Source: Mermis nigrescens
Lineage: Eukaryota; Nematoda; Enoplea; Mermithida; Mermithidae
Assembly (NCBI GenBank): GCA_036768485.1
Contig: JAVLUZ010000150.1
Coordinates: 434,001 to 498,000, forward strand
Length of the DNA stretch: 64,000 nucleotides
Direction of reading: 5' to 3'
Part shown: in pieces, positions 11,601 to 26,600 of the stretch
Position numbering within the stretch: the first letter of the stretch is position 1
How the letters are laid out: each line of letters starts with the position of its first letter
The notes under the pieces: generated by a model
What the model saw: only the letters and a program-made list of their open reading frames with translations
Told to the model about the DNA's origin: nothing
Database searches by the model: none
Program-made: the position numbers and the translations under genes

Positions 11601-14600
11601 TCATTAAATTATTCTATTAATTGGTTACAATTTTATCTGTTTTCAATCGAAACCAATCATCTAGAACCTATTTCAGCCTTTCTGACACTTAATCTAGCTG
11701 TTCAAAGAAACATACTAGCTACGGCTTAATGTTTTTTACTACATTTATCATCAAAAACTAGACCAAAATATCAGAAACAGATAATAGTGACGAAGACAAA
11801 ACGAAAAATCATTTGCTTTATTATTATTACTCATTTTGTTTATTGGTTTTTCACTTGTTTTTTCTATTCGTTCTCTTTATTTATCTAGCAACGTCCGTTT
11901 ATTTATTGTATATTTATTTACCGGTCACTCAAAAAAGTTGTATAACAAATATGTATATGTGATACCTGTTACGATTTTTTCAATTTTATTTCTTCGTTTT
12001 TCCTTAATTACATTCATTCACATGCATATAAAATTTCTTTTAATATCGCGACTTTACTTATTTCGTTAATTTTTATCGATCGACATTTCGACAAAAATTT
12101 TAATGGCTTTTTTAAATTTTTTATCGGGAATCTTTCTAGTTTTAAAAGAAAAAAGTTGAATATTTATCCAAAAATAGATAACATTTCAAAATTGTGCACC
12201 TACGTATTGCCGACTCTCAAGCAAAGTTGATAACTTTAAGGAATTTGTTTGCATAATAAGATAATGAACAATTAACGCTTCTTCTATGAGTATATCTTAA
12301 AATGGTTGGAAAAGACCTTTCTGACGGGCATTAGGAAAATCAAGCTTCGTCATAGTGTGCGAAATGCAACAAGTATCGCAATCGATTTAAACGCTCTTAA
12401 TATGTAGAAGTAAATTAAATCTGAAATCGGAAATAAAAAATAATAATAAAATAATAAAAATGAATCAATACAATAAAGTGTTCTGTCTTTCAACCTTCAA
12501 GAATTCTAAAAAAATGGGCAAAGATTTTTTTCTGTTCCCATTCAAAAACTTCTGAGACTGAATAGTCGACCGTATTTAAACAAATTATTCCCGAGTCGAA
12601 CACAAATACGGGGTAGGACCTGAAGAAAACCTCATCAGACATCCGTTATCTCTTTATATACCTTTAAAATTTATTTCAATATAAATTTCAACTTTTCAGC
12701 AGCGGTAACTGTACATGGGGAAATTCCGGCAATCGGGACAAACATTATTTTAAAAATTTTAAAAAATTTCGGGAAATTGATGCCGTTGTAAAAACCAGCA
12801 TTTTTTATCTGTGTTGTAAATGGTCAAGTAACTTACACAGTGGCACCAGAAAATTGCCAAATACGACAAAAAAATTTAAAATAGAAATCTGAGGTTAAGC
12901 CAACCGCAGACGATCTGCGCGTCTCGAATTTGTGAAATCAATATAAAATATTTATATGAAATTTAGTCATAAATATGGAGTATAAATTTAAAAAGAAATC
13001 AAAATGGTTATACTACACACGAAATCAAAATCCATGTCGTTTGTTCTTGGTGATCTTTCAAAAAATTGATGCATTTCATTCCAGATAACCCAGTGGTCTT
13101 TTTACCAATGTGACGGCTCTTCTTCGGAATTTTTTAACTTTGATATTGCGTGAGTCTAATTAACTTCTTTCTTTAAAACTGTCTAGGGTTTGAGTTATAA
13201 ATTTTCATTTTTATCAATGCGTACGTTTGCCTAAAAGTTCAAATTTTGCTGTTTACTAAAATTTTGTGCGCGTATGTTTAATAGTAGCATAATGCGGAGT
13301 ATTGCGCAGTGGTGATATGTTCAACATTATTCTTATAGCTAATGTCATTAAACGCGGATCAATGCGAAAGTCCCGTTAGGAGTGTTCTTGTGTATGAGTG
13401 TTCTTATACACTAGTCGAAACATCCTGATATGGGTTTAACCAGTTTTTGCATTTGCGTTTGCACTTATTTCACTAAAAGTTCCCTCTGCTGAGAATCGTC
13501 CATGTAAACACCTATTTCAGCTATGTAATAAGCGAATAAAGTGACACTGTAAATTCGAGTCTTCGATTCGAAACCGTGAAAGTAAAAAGAGACCTACTTA
13601 AAGTCATGATTATCCTGATAAAAAATAAAATTTAACGTGTATGTATGGGCTGTAGTAAAGGGAAATAAAAGTTATAACACAATTACATCTTGCCAACTAA
13701 TGTATTTAAAAAACATTCCGAAAAATTTTGTGACAAAATTCGATTTTGTTCGGAGTTTTTGACGCGATTTCTTCAAAGAGTATTTGTTTTGTTTTTGCGA
13801 TATTTTTCCAGATCCTGATGTAGGTAAACCAAAATTTTTGGCTTAATCGGAGTGTACTTCGTTATTATTTTTGCCTTAAAACTTCAATTTTTCCGTTTAA
13901 ATGGCATTAAGACCTTAAAAACACAACATGAATGTTAGAAATTCAGGATAAATTATAGGCTTACCTAAAACGAATATTCCTTGCATTTCATTACGTTTTA
14001 GATACCATTTTTATTGAATTTTTAATATTCAATTTAATTTTACTTTGTTTAAACTTCATTTTATTTGATATAACTGCTGCGTATGAGGATTAAAGAGACT
14101 TATTCGGCGCATATGCCAAGATATCAAGTGATATTCCTGCGGTTTTGTATTTTCTTTTATTATTAAATTTCACATTTTATTTCATACTTTAATATTTTTT
14201 GTAGTTTCATATTTTTGCTCTATATTTTTAGCTTATATTTGTATTTCACATATTTACATCTTATATTTCTCCTGTCGAAGCAATGTATCCCAAATGTGCT
14301 CCGACTAATCTCCGCGTCCGTCATTCATGTCGCTCTGGTTGACCAATCACTATCCACCACAACTGGGCATGGAGGGTTGGGGGTGTGCACACCCAGAAAT
14401 TGAAATACCCCCAGAATTCAATTTTTTTGTTTTTCATGAATTTTTTGATGCCAATGGATAGTGCTCGATGGGAAACGTTAAAGAATGGTGTTTTTTCGCC
14501 ATAGCACCATTTTAAAGGCCATTTTTAACCTTTGGAAAATCTTGCACTCTCCCCCCAGAATTTTTATGCCGCCCACCTATGCTACCTACCCATATCTTAA

Positions 14601-17600
14601 GAAGTTGTTATATCATTTTTGATGAAAACCCGTCGTTTTTAACGTCTTTATCGGTATTTATCGTCATTTGGCTTCAGAAACAAGGATTGATTTAGAAGGC
14701 GGGGGAGGAGGCGGCCGCCCCATACCCTGTCGTCGAAAAATATTTTGGCGCAATGAAGTATAGATGTGCATCTCAGATGATTTTAGCTATTTTTATCATG
14801 ATTTTTCAAATATTTCCGGCGCTTCGCGCTTGGGTAATACTCATTAATGACATTAACTGACTTTCATGGCATTCCAAGAACCTTGTTTCTACGTCAGAAG
14901 AGTAGTTTTTGTACAGAACAAAAGTTTTTTACTCCTTACAATAATCATTGAGCATTTTTCGTCGGTTTGTTTCGATTTTTGCATTAATTTTGCGATATTT
15001 CGCAGAAAACTTTTGAATGCAAATGTTTCACTTTTCATATTCAGAAATTTTTCTGCCTATCAAAAGACAACAAAGAACCGCTACTATGTATATGAGCATA
15101 ATAGTCCAATTCTTCGGACAATTTTTGACACTATTAGGGATATTTTGGGTTCTGCTCCCTATAGGTGCATATGCTCAGTGTCGGCCGGGTGGGGGGGGTG
15201 GAATCCCAAAAATTCAAAGTAATCAATTTGACGTTCCCGATTTTTTTTGCTGTTTTGACTATCAAAATGGTCAAAATACCCTATAAAATGTTTTTTAGTA
15301 GTAATATCGCATTTTAAAAACATTTTTAGTCCGTTTCGACTGATTATATCACTTTTGACACTAAAAAATCAAAAATTTATCAATTTTGGGCGCTTTTCGA
15401 GTAGAAAGTACTTAAAAGCACTAATCTGGCGCTAAGCGCTGGGAAAATTTTGACGTTTTTACTGCTATTGACCTCGAAAATGATGCAAAAAGCGTTCCGT
15501 TAACTGAAAATCGCCGGGCGGTGCTTGTCCGGCTGACCGTCCAGGGGAGGGGGTAATACCCTCTCACCCAACCCCTCATGTGCATGTATGCGGCACCCCC
15601 TGTCAGAAAATCATAGATCCGCCACTAGTCTGAACTCTCTATAAGATCGGCTACTTTTTCTTAAGATAGTCGACTACCTGTTTGTTTACAGCTCGACGAA
15701 TCACCGAATGTGGAGCGAAGAACTGTTGCGTGTATTGTGTCGCCACCATCGCTACATTATATTAAATAGCTTGCAATTGGTCGGTGTATGCTTATTCGTG
15801 TTGGTGCGGCCTCAACTGGCACTGCATGTTAGGTAAGGCATAAATTGGGCGTATGAGGGGCGGTAGCGGGCATGTAACAGAGGGGATTGAAAATCCCCCC
15901 ACCCGAAGTCATATGTCCCCCGTTCTCTCCGAGATCAGTAATTTTTTTATCTCTTTATACGTGATCTTGGGGGTTTCACCCCACCCCCGCCCGTAGACAT
16001 GCACAGCATTGGAATTCTGGGGAGGGTTAAATTTTAAATTGCCTCTTTTGGGCCCAAAAATGGTGGATACGCATCAGAAAAACATCGTTTTTTGGCGTTT
16101 CTGATGATGCTCTATCTTTCTAGAGCATAAAAAACAATGAAATTTCGAAAATATTCAAAAAATCGAACGAATTGAACAATATATAGGTCAAAACATAAGT
16201 TTATGGCTCGCGCCGTATACTAATTTTTTGACTGTTCGATTTTTTCGAATTTTTTTAATATTTTTTAATTTTTTTATTTTATGTTTTTAGGAAGATAGTG
16301 CATCGTCAGTAATGCCGAAAAACTATGCTTTGCTGCGTCTCGAGTATCCACTATTCTTGAGCTAAAAAAGTGCTTTAAAATATCACTAAGAACCCTCCCT
16401 CAGAATTCCTATGCTGTGCTCCTGTGAACACCTTCCCCCAATTTTTGGCAAAAACTTGCGTTTCTTAGCATTTTTTGGTCCTTTTTGTCATTTTCTGTCC
16501 GAAAAGTGGAGGTTATTTACCCGCCCCTCTTTCCGCAAAATGTCCGGAGACTCCCTCCCAATATTTCTAGCCGTTGTGGGCGGTAGACTCTAATCGCCCT
16601 CAAATGACCTTTGACCTTAAACGAAATGCGAACGACCTTTGACATTGAACGAAATGCCATTGAGCTCAGCGTTACTCACGTCGAAGCTCAGGAATAGCTA
16701 TAGCTGGCCGCTTTTAGTCAAAATTAACTATCTCACATGTTTTTAAAAGATGAAAAAGTTCTCAAAAATGCACATTTTTGCCAAAACATAGGGAACTGGC
16801 GAAAAATCGTAAAGTTTAGTGAATGGGTAGTTTCGATTTTGGGGGACTTTGGATGGTGGTTCTCCTCTGTATACACGTTTTTCAAATATTGTTTTTTCAC
16901 TCCCGGTGAAAACTGACAGGATTCGTTAGTGAAAATAATTTTTGAAACACGCAAGGGTCCCAACAAAGGGAAAATGAAAAATTCTCAAAGTAGTTCTAAA
17001 ACATCATCAGAACAGGTTTTTAGCGTAGTTTCGAGCTGGTGAAGTCCAAATTTTCCGGCGCTTAGCGCCAGATTTATCCTTCATCTATAGTTTTTTGTGT
17101 TCTAGCCCCTCAAAATCGCTCAAATTTGGGAGAATATTTAGAAAAATTATTTATTTTTTTAATTCAGGAAATTATTATCCAATTCAGGAAATTATAAAAA
17201 ATTATTAAAAAATTATTTAATTTAAAAAAATCATTTAATTTAGGAAATTATTCAACGATTGAATGATGAGAAATGAGTTGTGTAGATTGTTTAAAAGATA
17301 GATTTGTGTAAGATGTGTATAAAATCAAGTGAAAATGTTTGTGAAATTTTTTCTTTAAATTTTTCTTCACCGTTGCATAAATAAATAAATTGCATTATAA
17401 GGATTAAGGAATTATGTGACTAATCTATGTTAGATTGAATTATACGGAATATGTAACACTGAGATACGCTCAAAAATGCCTTTATTTTTTTTATCTCCTA
17501 CTGGATCTTCTCGAGATATCTGACCTCACAGTTTTCGGTCCCTCCCCCCACCAAACAACATCTCTTTGATACGGGCAAGTGTACATACATTATACCATTA

Positions 17601-20600
17601 ATGATTTTAAAAAGTGTAATAATTATGTATATTATTGGTAGTATTACTTATAATAATAATTTAGTTTTAATAGTTAATTCTACTTTATTCATGGGAAATC
17701 GTATTGTTTTCTGTACGACAATTTTGGACTTTATCGCCGAACCTAAAATTTTGACCGCCTATATGTATTCGTGCAAATGCATGTGTTCTATACCATCTTT
17801 CGAAAAATATACATGCGTAAAAAATTTTTATTGATTCGATTATTGTCAATGATATGCATGTAACACGGGGTGGGGGATCCCCACCCAAAGTCGGACGCAC
17901 CCCCCCCCCAAGCTAGAAAATTTTTGACCTCCCCCTATTTTTGGAAAAAAATCAATTTTTCGGCCGTTTATTGGCTGGTTTTTAGGCGTTTCTTAGCCCT
18001 TTTCGACCAAAAACTGGAGGTCATTTACCCCCTTCCCCAAGGCCGGGACCTCCACACCCCAAGGTCGGGACCCCCCCCCCGATTTCGAGCCGTTACATGT
18101 ATAGTCACTGATGATTTTAGCTCTTCTGCATTCATTTATGTCTTCTTTTATTGATTTTTATCGTTTATTTCTTTATTAATTTATTAGTCCCTCTATTATT
18201 GTTTAGTCTTTGTTATTTTATTTATTATTTATTCATTTATTATTTTATTTATATATCTATTAATTTTAGATCTGTTATATTATTTATCGTTCATCATCAT
18301 TATTCTCTGGCCCGAAATTGCATTTGCTGATAATGACGTTTTACGTAAATAAATGTAGTCACAGTTACTTCCTTGCAAGAAAAAATGTAAGCAGGCAGAT
18401 TCGATAAAAAGTTAAATTAGATGAAAATACATTAAAATAAACAAATAAGTTTAAATTGCTCCCAACAAGATTTAAATAATCCAAAACTGTCCGGATGAGG
18501 TTACTAATATAGCTTAAATCTGTACAATGGAGCAACACACTGTTAGCTTATTCATTCTGTTTTGCGTTATTCATTTTAAAATAATTTTACTGCAGTTTAA
18601 AGCCCGCAATACAAAAATTCGCTGTAAATTTATATTTGTTATTCGCATCCGCATATTGTATTTTTAAAATATTTCATTTATAACACCGAGAGAAACTCGA
18701 ATGCTCGCTAAAGCTCAATTGAAATGCAACGAAAAATTCCCTCATAAAATGAGCTCTAAAGTTTAGAAAAGTTGTTTTGTTATTTTAGAAGTTAAAGTCG
18801 TTTTTGGAATAAATTAATAAATAAAATAATTAATTAATAAATAAATAATAAGTAAAATAACAAATATGAAATAATAACAAATTTTAAAATATCAAATATA
18901 TTTACGGGGTACATAAAATTCGGGTTGTTTTGGAAGCTAGACAGATTTTCTGGTCGAAACGAGCTCCAGTTCATTTTATTTAAACGCTATTTTTGTATCT
19001 TTTTGTTTTTAATGTGGGAGTCCAGGGAATTGAATCATCGCAAAAGTTTTAATTATATAAATAGCGATAAACATGTTAAAAACAGTTCATAGTTCGGTCC
19101 TGTCAATTAATGGCCAATTTAAGGCTGCGAACTCAGCCTTTTAAATTCTGATTTATGTAATACGAAAGTAAATGCTGAGAGTGGGTCCGTATCTGGGGGG
19201 GCGACCGCCCCCTCCCTGGCGGAGAAAAATTCTGAAAGGTAAGATAATGCACGGACAGATTTTGGCCCACACGCGACCGAAAAAATTACATTTTTTATAG
19301 CCTTTTGGGAAGGAAGAAATTTTTTCGAAAAAAATCGAATTTTTACGATCTTAAATGGATAAAGCGTGTCGTCGAAAAAAGCGATTTTTTGCGAACTATT
19401 CTGACAATTTTTCCGAGATATAGACCAATTCATGCTGGGTCCGCACCACACCTGGGCGTGGGGGTGTTTGGGGGGTATGCACCCCCCCCTCCCCGAGAAA
19501 CCAAAATACCCCCGAGAAATCAAAATACCCCCCAGAATTCAATTTTTGAAAATTTTTTTCGTTTTTTTCGCAATTTTTCGATGCCAATGGATAGTGCTTG
19601 ATGAGAAACGTCGAATAATAGTGTTTTTTACGCCATACCACCATTTTTAAGGCCATGTTCTGACCTTTGAAAAATCTTGCACCCCCCCAGAATTTTCTTG
19701 CTGCCCACGTATGGTCCGCACCCCCCCCCTCTTGGCCGAGTCCTTGATACGAGCCTAGCTGAGAGCGATTGTGTGAATGACTTTGTATTAAAATATGGCT
19801 TAAAAGAAAATTAAAAATTAAAATTTATTAGAATTGAAAAAACAAAAATAAAAAAATAAAAAAGACCATGGGCATGGCATGCATTGTCTAAAAAACGATT
19901 CGTCCGTGAGTCGAGAAAGTGGCTAGAAAAACATCGTTTCGGCGAATGCTTGGGAATCGGAAAAATTTCCCATTGATTTGTCGCTCCGATTCCTACTCAA
20001 CACTTTATTCAATCTGCTAAAGGAATTGAAATGAGAAATTTCCGGGCACTCGATCAAAACTGAAACAACAAAATAATGAATTGCAGTAACTTTGATTAAG
20101 AATAGATAATAGAGACTGATTTTCAACAGAAATTACAGTAGTAGGGAGAATTGCAGTAGTCTTTTAGTGTATTTTTGCGTTAGTCAAATGTAGTATTTGG
20201 GAAACGCGTTTGGAAGCAATGGCCTAAAAGCCCTATAACGGTTCGCTGCTTAATACATAGGCTATAAATCAATAATTGCATGTAAAAGCCCAAAACTTTT
20301 GAAGCTTTAGCACATGATCCATAGGTCCTCGTCATACATGCAGAGCATGGGAATTCTCGGGAGTTGAATTATGAACTGCCTTTTTGGGCAGGCACGTAGC
20401 TGGCCGTCTTATTCTGGGGGGACTAACATCAATTTTCGGGGGGACTAACCCCAAAAAGGCCAAAATAGCACAAAATAACGTTTAAAAAGTCATATTTTCC
20501 GATTTTTCTGAATTTTGGGGGTCCGAACCCCTCCCCATTCCTCCAGAGATGCTTGCCTGTTTTTGGGTCCAAAATCGACGTATCTAAAAAACATCGGTTT

Positions 20601-23600
20601 TCAGCTTTTCTGACGATGCTCTGTCTTTCTAGAGCATGAAAAGAATTTCGGAAAAAATCAAAAAAGTCGGATAAATTGAACAAAATGTTGTCAAAACATG
20701 AATATAAAGGCGCTAAGCGCCGAAAATTTGGCACTTTTGAGCAAATGGATAGCTGAAAACGCTTAAAATCATCTTTTCTACAAATTTTCAGAAATTTTTT
20801 CGGGAACTTTCAAAAAAATCGCCAATTCTGGGGGTTGGAAAACAATTTAGCGGGGGGGGGGGGATTTGGGGGGGGCGAAACCCCATGCCCAAGATCATGA
20901 TATGGTCCTCGTTAAGATCTCTGACTCAGGTTCAGAAATTTATAGTTTCGGGCAACGGAATTTCCGGCGCTCCGCAGGGGTCTCAACTTGTAACTTTTGA
21001 ATAAAGGTCGAAAATACAAAATTATCGTACAAGGGTTAGAAAAACAGCTTCTTGTTGAAAAAGAAAAGTTGTTAAGGTTTTGGTCGAAATTGTGCGAGCT
21101 GACGCAAAGACTGGAAAAGTTCGTTTGTAGTTTTTTTGTTTAGGCCTGAGCCAACGAAAATCTTTTTGGGAATACCCCATCTATCTACATAGTGAGGTAA
21201 CCAGTTTTACACGTTTAATAGGATATGGCCAGTCCGGGTACATGTTTCAAAATCCTACCCATTTCATACCATTATGTACACGTGTCCAGAGATAGTGTGC
21301 AAATTGTGCGTATTTTATATTATTATAGTGGGCGGACACAGGCTCGTATCTATGGGGGAATGGGGGTTCGGACCCCCCAATTCAGAAAATCGTAAAAATA
21401 GGACTTTTTAAACGTTATTTTGTGCTATTTTTGGGCTTAGCCCCCCCCAAATTGGTGTTGGTCCCCCCACCCCCAAATGGGACGGCAGCTACGTGCCTGG
21501 GCGGACAGTGGGTTCAATTACTCCACAGAATGGTTTTTTACCCTCTCCGGAAAATTTTTAACACCCAAGAATTTGTGATTTTCCATTAAAAAAAGTCGTA
21601 GAGAGTTGCTGCTGTATTTATTTTCAGCCGTCTTTCGGCTGAAAAGTGCCAAATTTTCGGCGCTTCGCGCCATGTGTTCATTTTCAACTATTCTGTGTTC
21701 AATTTACTCGATTTTTCACTTTTTTCGGAATTTTTTTCTATTTTGTCGCGTTCTTAATAGAAGGAGTATTGTTAGAAACGCAAAGTTTAGTTTTTGACGC
21801 GGGCTCGACGTTTTTTAGCCCGAAAATTGAAAATAAAAATTTGTCACCTCCCCCGGATATTTCGCGCTGTGCGTATCTGAATTGCACAAACGTACATTTT
21901 TCTAGGGATTTGTCTTGCGATACTGTAAAAACGGGGCTGGGCGGGGCGACGGGCAACAAAGGGGCGGTGACAATTCGATTTATGGTCTACGGTACGTCAG
22001 TTTGTTTCGTTTGCTCGCATTTTGCCGCTGGCCAATCGCAAGTCGCCGAAAGAAATAACGATTTCGCGGAAATTTGCAGGAAAACGCAATTTCCTATGGT
22101 GAGATGAATTTTTTCCAAAAATTTTATATCCGTCTATACGTTCATACATAGGTGGGCGGCACCAAATTTCTGGGGATGCAAGATTTTTTCAAAGATAAAA
22201 AAATGGCCCTAAAAATGGTGGCATGGCGAAAAACACCATTTTTCGACGTTTCTCATCGAGCACTATCCATTGGCATCTAAAAAATTGCAAAAGAACAAAA
22301 AACTAAAAATTGAATTCTGGGGGATATTTCGGTTTTTTTAAGGAGGGGGTATTTTGGTTTCTGGGGGGTGCATACCTTATAACCCTCCACGCCCAGGTGT
22401 GCATTCATATCGTTACCAAGTATATTATATATAGGTACGCGATAAGGCGCTACCTATGATTGATATGCTTATTTTTTTAATTTCTATCTTTTAACTTTTG
22501 TATATACGTGGTATTTCTTTGTTTTTTGTCCCCTAATCGTCTATTTTTATCTTTATTTAGTCATCTCGCTATCCGCCTATTCTTATGCATATTATTTATT
22601 TGCGTATTGACTTTGTTTATTGACTTATCTTCGCGAAAGTCGCCTCTTTACGTCTTTTTTAGAAATTTTAGCGTTTTTGACCAAAAGTGCAGTGGCGGAT
22701 TATTTTTAACGGCGCTTCTGCTATGTATCCATGTCCGAAATTTCGAGCCTTCATATTCTTTGTTTGTAATTATGAAAATTTATCAGCGGCTCGCAACTTC
22801 AAAATTTGAACTATTATTGAGTTTTAGGAATTTAGGAAAATTTCTAAGTTATTGAGAGAAAATTTTGAACCCAAAATATTGAGATCAGTTGTATTATGTA
22901 AAGAGGTAGAATGTAAGTAAATGTTTAAGCCGTGTAAAATATTTCGAGCAGCTGCCAGCGGTTCGCGTGCTGAAGAGTTTTTTCCCTCCATTTTGCTATC
23001 GTTTAAACGTCGAAAATTTGTTGGATTCTGTCACAGATTCACCCCCCCCCCCAGGCACGTAGCTGGCCGTCCTATTTTGGGGGACCAACACCAACTTAAG
23101 GGGGACTAAGCCCAGAAAAGGCTAAAAATAGCGAAAAATAACGTTTAAAAGTCCGACTTTTCTGGATTTTGGGAGTCCGAACTTCCCCCCCCACTCCCCC
23201 AGAGATACGTGCCCGCCCCCTGCCCCCTCCCTTTCGCCGTCGCCGATATCTTACGCGTTTTCCGCTAGTAGAAAGAATATGTTTTACTGTGCGGTATAAT
23301 TGATGTGATAATCAATAGTCTTACGTGGTTTTCGGGGGTCGATTTTTACCCACCCTGGAAAATTTTCACCTACCCCCAGAATTCGCGATTTCTCGGGAGT
23401 TTCCAAAAATTTGCAAAAAAATTGTAGAAAAGATTTATTTTCTGCAGCGTTTTTAGCCATCTATTTGCTTGGAAAATGTCGATTTTCACTCATGTTTTGA
23501 CTATATTTTGTTCAATTTGTCCAACTTCACTTCAATTTTTTTGAATTTTTTATGTTTATACATATGCTCTAAAGATAGAGCATCGCCATATGTGCCGAAA

Positions 23601-26600
23601 AACGATATTTTTTAACACGTACGCAGGATTTTTAGGCTCAAAAAACGTCATCTAAAAAAAGTTTTAAAAAATCATCCAAAAAATCATCATCCAAATCGTC
23701 GATCAACATTATTTCATCGTCTCGAAGTTAAAAGCTTTGCAGAACATTTTGACAAGGGGTTTCAGTGACGCATGGAATCAGTCAATTTTTAATTAGTCAG
23801 AATCAATCTATTTGTCAGAAAGTATGAAAATTAGTCGATTTTACTCGATTCAATGGAATATTTTCGTCAATCTCAATTTTGATCGATTTTAATGAACAAC
23901 TTTATCTATTAACAGTTATCAAAATGAATCAAATTTATCAATTAATCGGAGCAAATGGAATTAATCAAGCAGTCGATACTTTAAATTGAACTTGTTGTCT
24001 ATCATAGCTCCACCTGATCCAGATGACTGCGGAGGGGCTGAACCAGACATGCACTGCGAAGGAATTCGGGGGGAAGGGGTGTAAAATTTTTAAATGCCTT
24101 TTTTGGGTTCAAAAATGGCGGGTACGCGTCAAAAACATCGTTTTTCGGCGTTTCCGACGAAGCTCTATCTTTCTAACGCCTGAAAACATGAAACAAATCT
24201 AGAAAAAGTCGAAATAATGGAACAAATTGCAGTCAAAACATGAGTGAATTGCGCGAAGCGCCATAAATGTGATACTTTTGAGCAAATAGATAGCTAAATA
24301 GATTTGAAACCGCACCTTTTCACGAATTTTTAGGATATTATTGGAAACTTTTGAAAAATCTCGAATTATGGAGGGTGAAAACTTTTGGAGGGGGTTGTGA
24401 ACCCCTCGAAACTATGCCTTCCCCAAAGATTATGTTTGGACGCACGTGTCTCATTAAGCTTCGGAGTCTTCTCCGTTTTTTTTAAATTTTTTTTTAAAGT
24501 TTGGAAAAATTTGTAAATTTGCTGTTTTTCATTTTTTTTAAAGTTTTTAATATTTATATGCTCTAAGAAGATAGAGCATCGCCAGATACGTCGAAAACCG
24601 ATATTTCTGACACGTAAGTATGATTTTTGGTCCCAAAAGACATTTAAAAAATTCAAAAAATAAAAAATCATCCAAAAAATCATCAATCAAAAAAATCGTA
24701 ATTCAAAAAATTCATTCAAAAAAGTCAAAGTCTGCGATCATCATTATTTCATCGTCTCGAAGTTAAAAGCTTTGCAGAACATTTTGACCAAGGGGTCTCC
24801 GTGACTCATCAAATTAGACAATTTTTAATTAGTCAGAATTAATCTGTTTGGGCAAAAGTTTTAAAATTAGTCGATTTTACTCAATTATAATTGAATATTT
24901 TAGTCAATCTCAATTTTAATTGATTTTAATGAAAAAATTTATATATTATCAGTTATCAGAATAAATCAAATTTATCAATTAATCGGAGTAACTGAAATTG
25001 ATCAAGCAGTCGATACTTCAACCGAACTTGTCGTCTATCATAGCTCCTCCTGATCCTGATGACTGGGGAGGGGGCTGAACTAGACATGCACAGCAAAGGA
25101 ATTCGGGGAAGGGGTGTAAAATTTTAAATTGCCTTGTTGGAGTTCAAAAATAAGGGGTTCCAGTGTTTTTTTTTTGTACCCGGCAAACATTTTTTTCGAT
25201 ATACAAAGACTTTTCGGGACCTTCTTCGCACATGTACAAAGATTTTTGGCAAGACAAAAATTGCAAAAAAAGGTCTGAAATTATAATATAATTTCTCCGC
25301 TTTTCCGTTTTACGGCACTAAATACTATAAAATTATTAAATTCTACTTTTGCACTAAAATAGGGCCGAAATATATTTACGCACGATGTGCTATTTTGGAT
25401 GGGCGATTTTAATTATCGAATCGATTTGAGCGGCGACGAAGTGCGGCAATTGATCCGCGACAACGATTTCGCCAGGTTGCAAGCCGCCGATCAGTTGATC
25501 GTACAAAAACAAGCGGGCAACGTAAGAAATATTTATCGCGCTTGTTTACCGCAGGCTAATTTGACTTTTTGCCGCTAAAAAAATCCGGAAATTGAATTCA
25601 AAAATTTTAAGCATTAAATTGCTCCATATCATGGCTAAAATTAATCGAGCCGTAAGTTTTAGGTTTTAAAGGAATAATCGTGACGTGGACCGGTTATTTT
25701 TAGGGAGGGTGGGAGCGAATGACTTCGATTTTTGGCCAAAATGGNNNNNNNNNNNNNNNNNNNNNNNNNNNNNNNNNNNNNNNNNNNNNNNNNNNNNNNN
25801 NNNNNNNNNNNNNNNNNNNNNNNNNNNNNNNNNNNNNNNNNNNNTTTTTGGCCAAAATGGCAAAACAACACCTCAAAGTGGCCAAAAAACGCAACTCTTC
25901 GCCAAATATCCGGAACTCAAAGATTTCCCAACTTTGGGGGATTGGTGGGACGTTCGATTGTCGGTGAGGGGATCTCTAACCCCCACCCTGTCTGTGCATG
26001 TATGTGTACGATTGGTCTATAAAAACTTAGGGGAGGCTCGAGTCATACATGCACATAGGAAAGGGATGAGGGGTATTACCCACACCTGGTCGTGGGGGTT
26101 TGGGGGTATGCACCCCCCCCTCCGAGAAACCAGATCACCCCCGGAAACCAAAATACTCCCCAGAATTCAATTTTTGAAAGTTTTTTCGCAATTGTTCGAT
26201 GGTGATGGATAGTGCTCGATGAGAAACGTTGAAAAGTGGTGTGTTTTTGGCACAACACCATTTTAAAGGCCGTTCTTTGACCTTTGAAAAATCTTGCACC
26301 CCCCTTCCCGGAATTTCGGTGCTGCCCACGTATTACTCCACTTTGAATGATCAGCCGGACAGGTACTGTCCGGCGATTTCAAGCTGATGGAACGTATTTT
26401 GCATCATTTGTGAGGTCAATAGCAGTAAAAAAAAATCAAAAATTTTTCGGCGCTTCAAGCTAGTTAATACTTTTATGTACTTTTTAGTCAAAAAGCGCCC
26501 AAAATTGATAAATTTTAGCGCTTTTTAGTTTTAAAAGCGATATAATGCGGTCAAAATGGACTAAAAATGTTTTTAAAATGCGATATTACCACGAAAAAAC

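Noticed and set aside
21738..21959. Minus-strand ORF over synaptojanin exon 3
   Set aside because: Antisense shadow of the real exon.
25659..26212. Several ORFs running through the N gap
   Set aside because: They exist only because N codons are not counted as stops.
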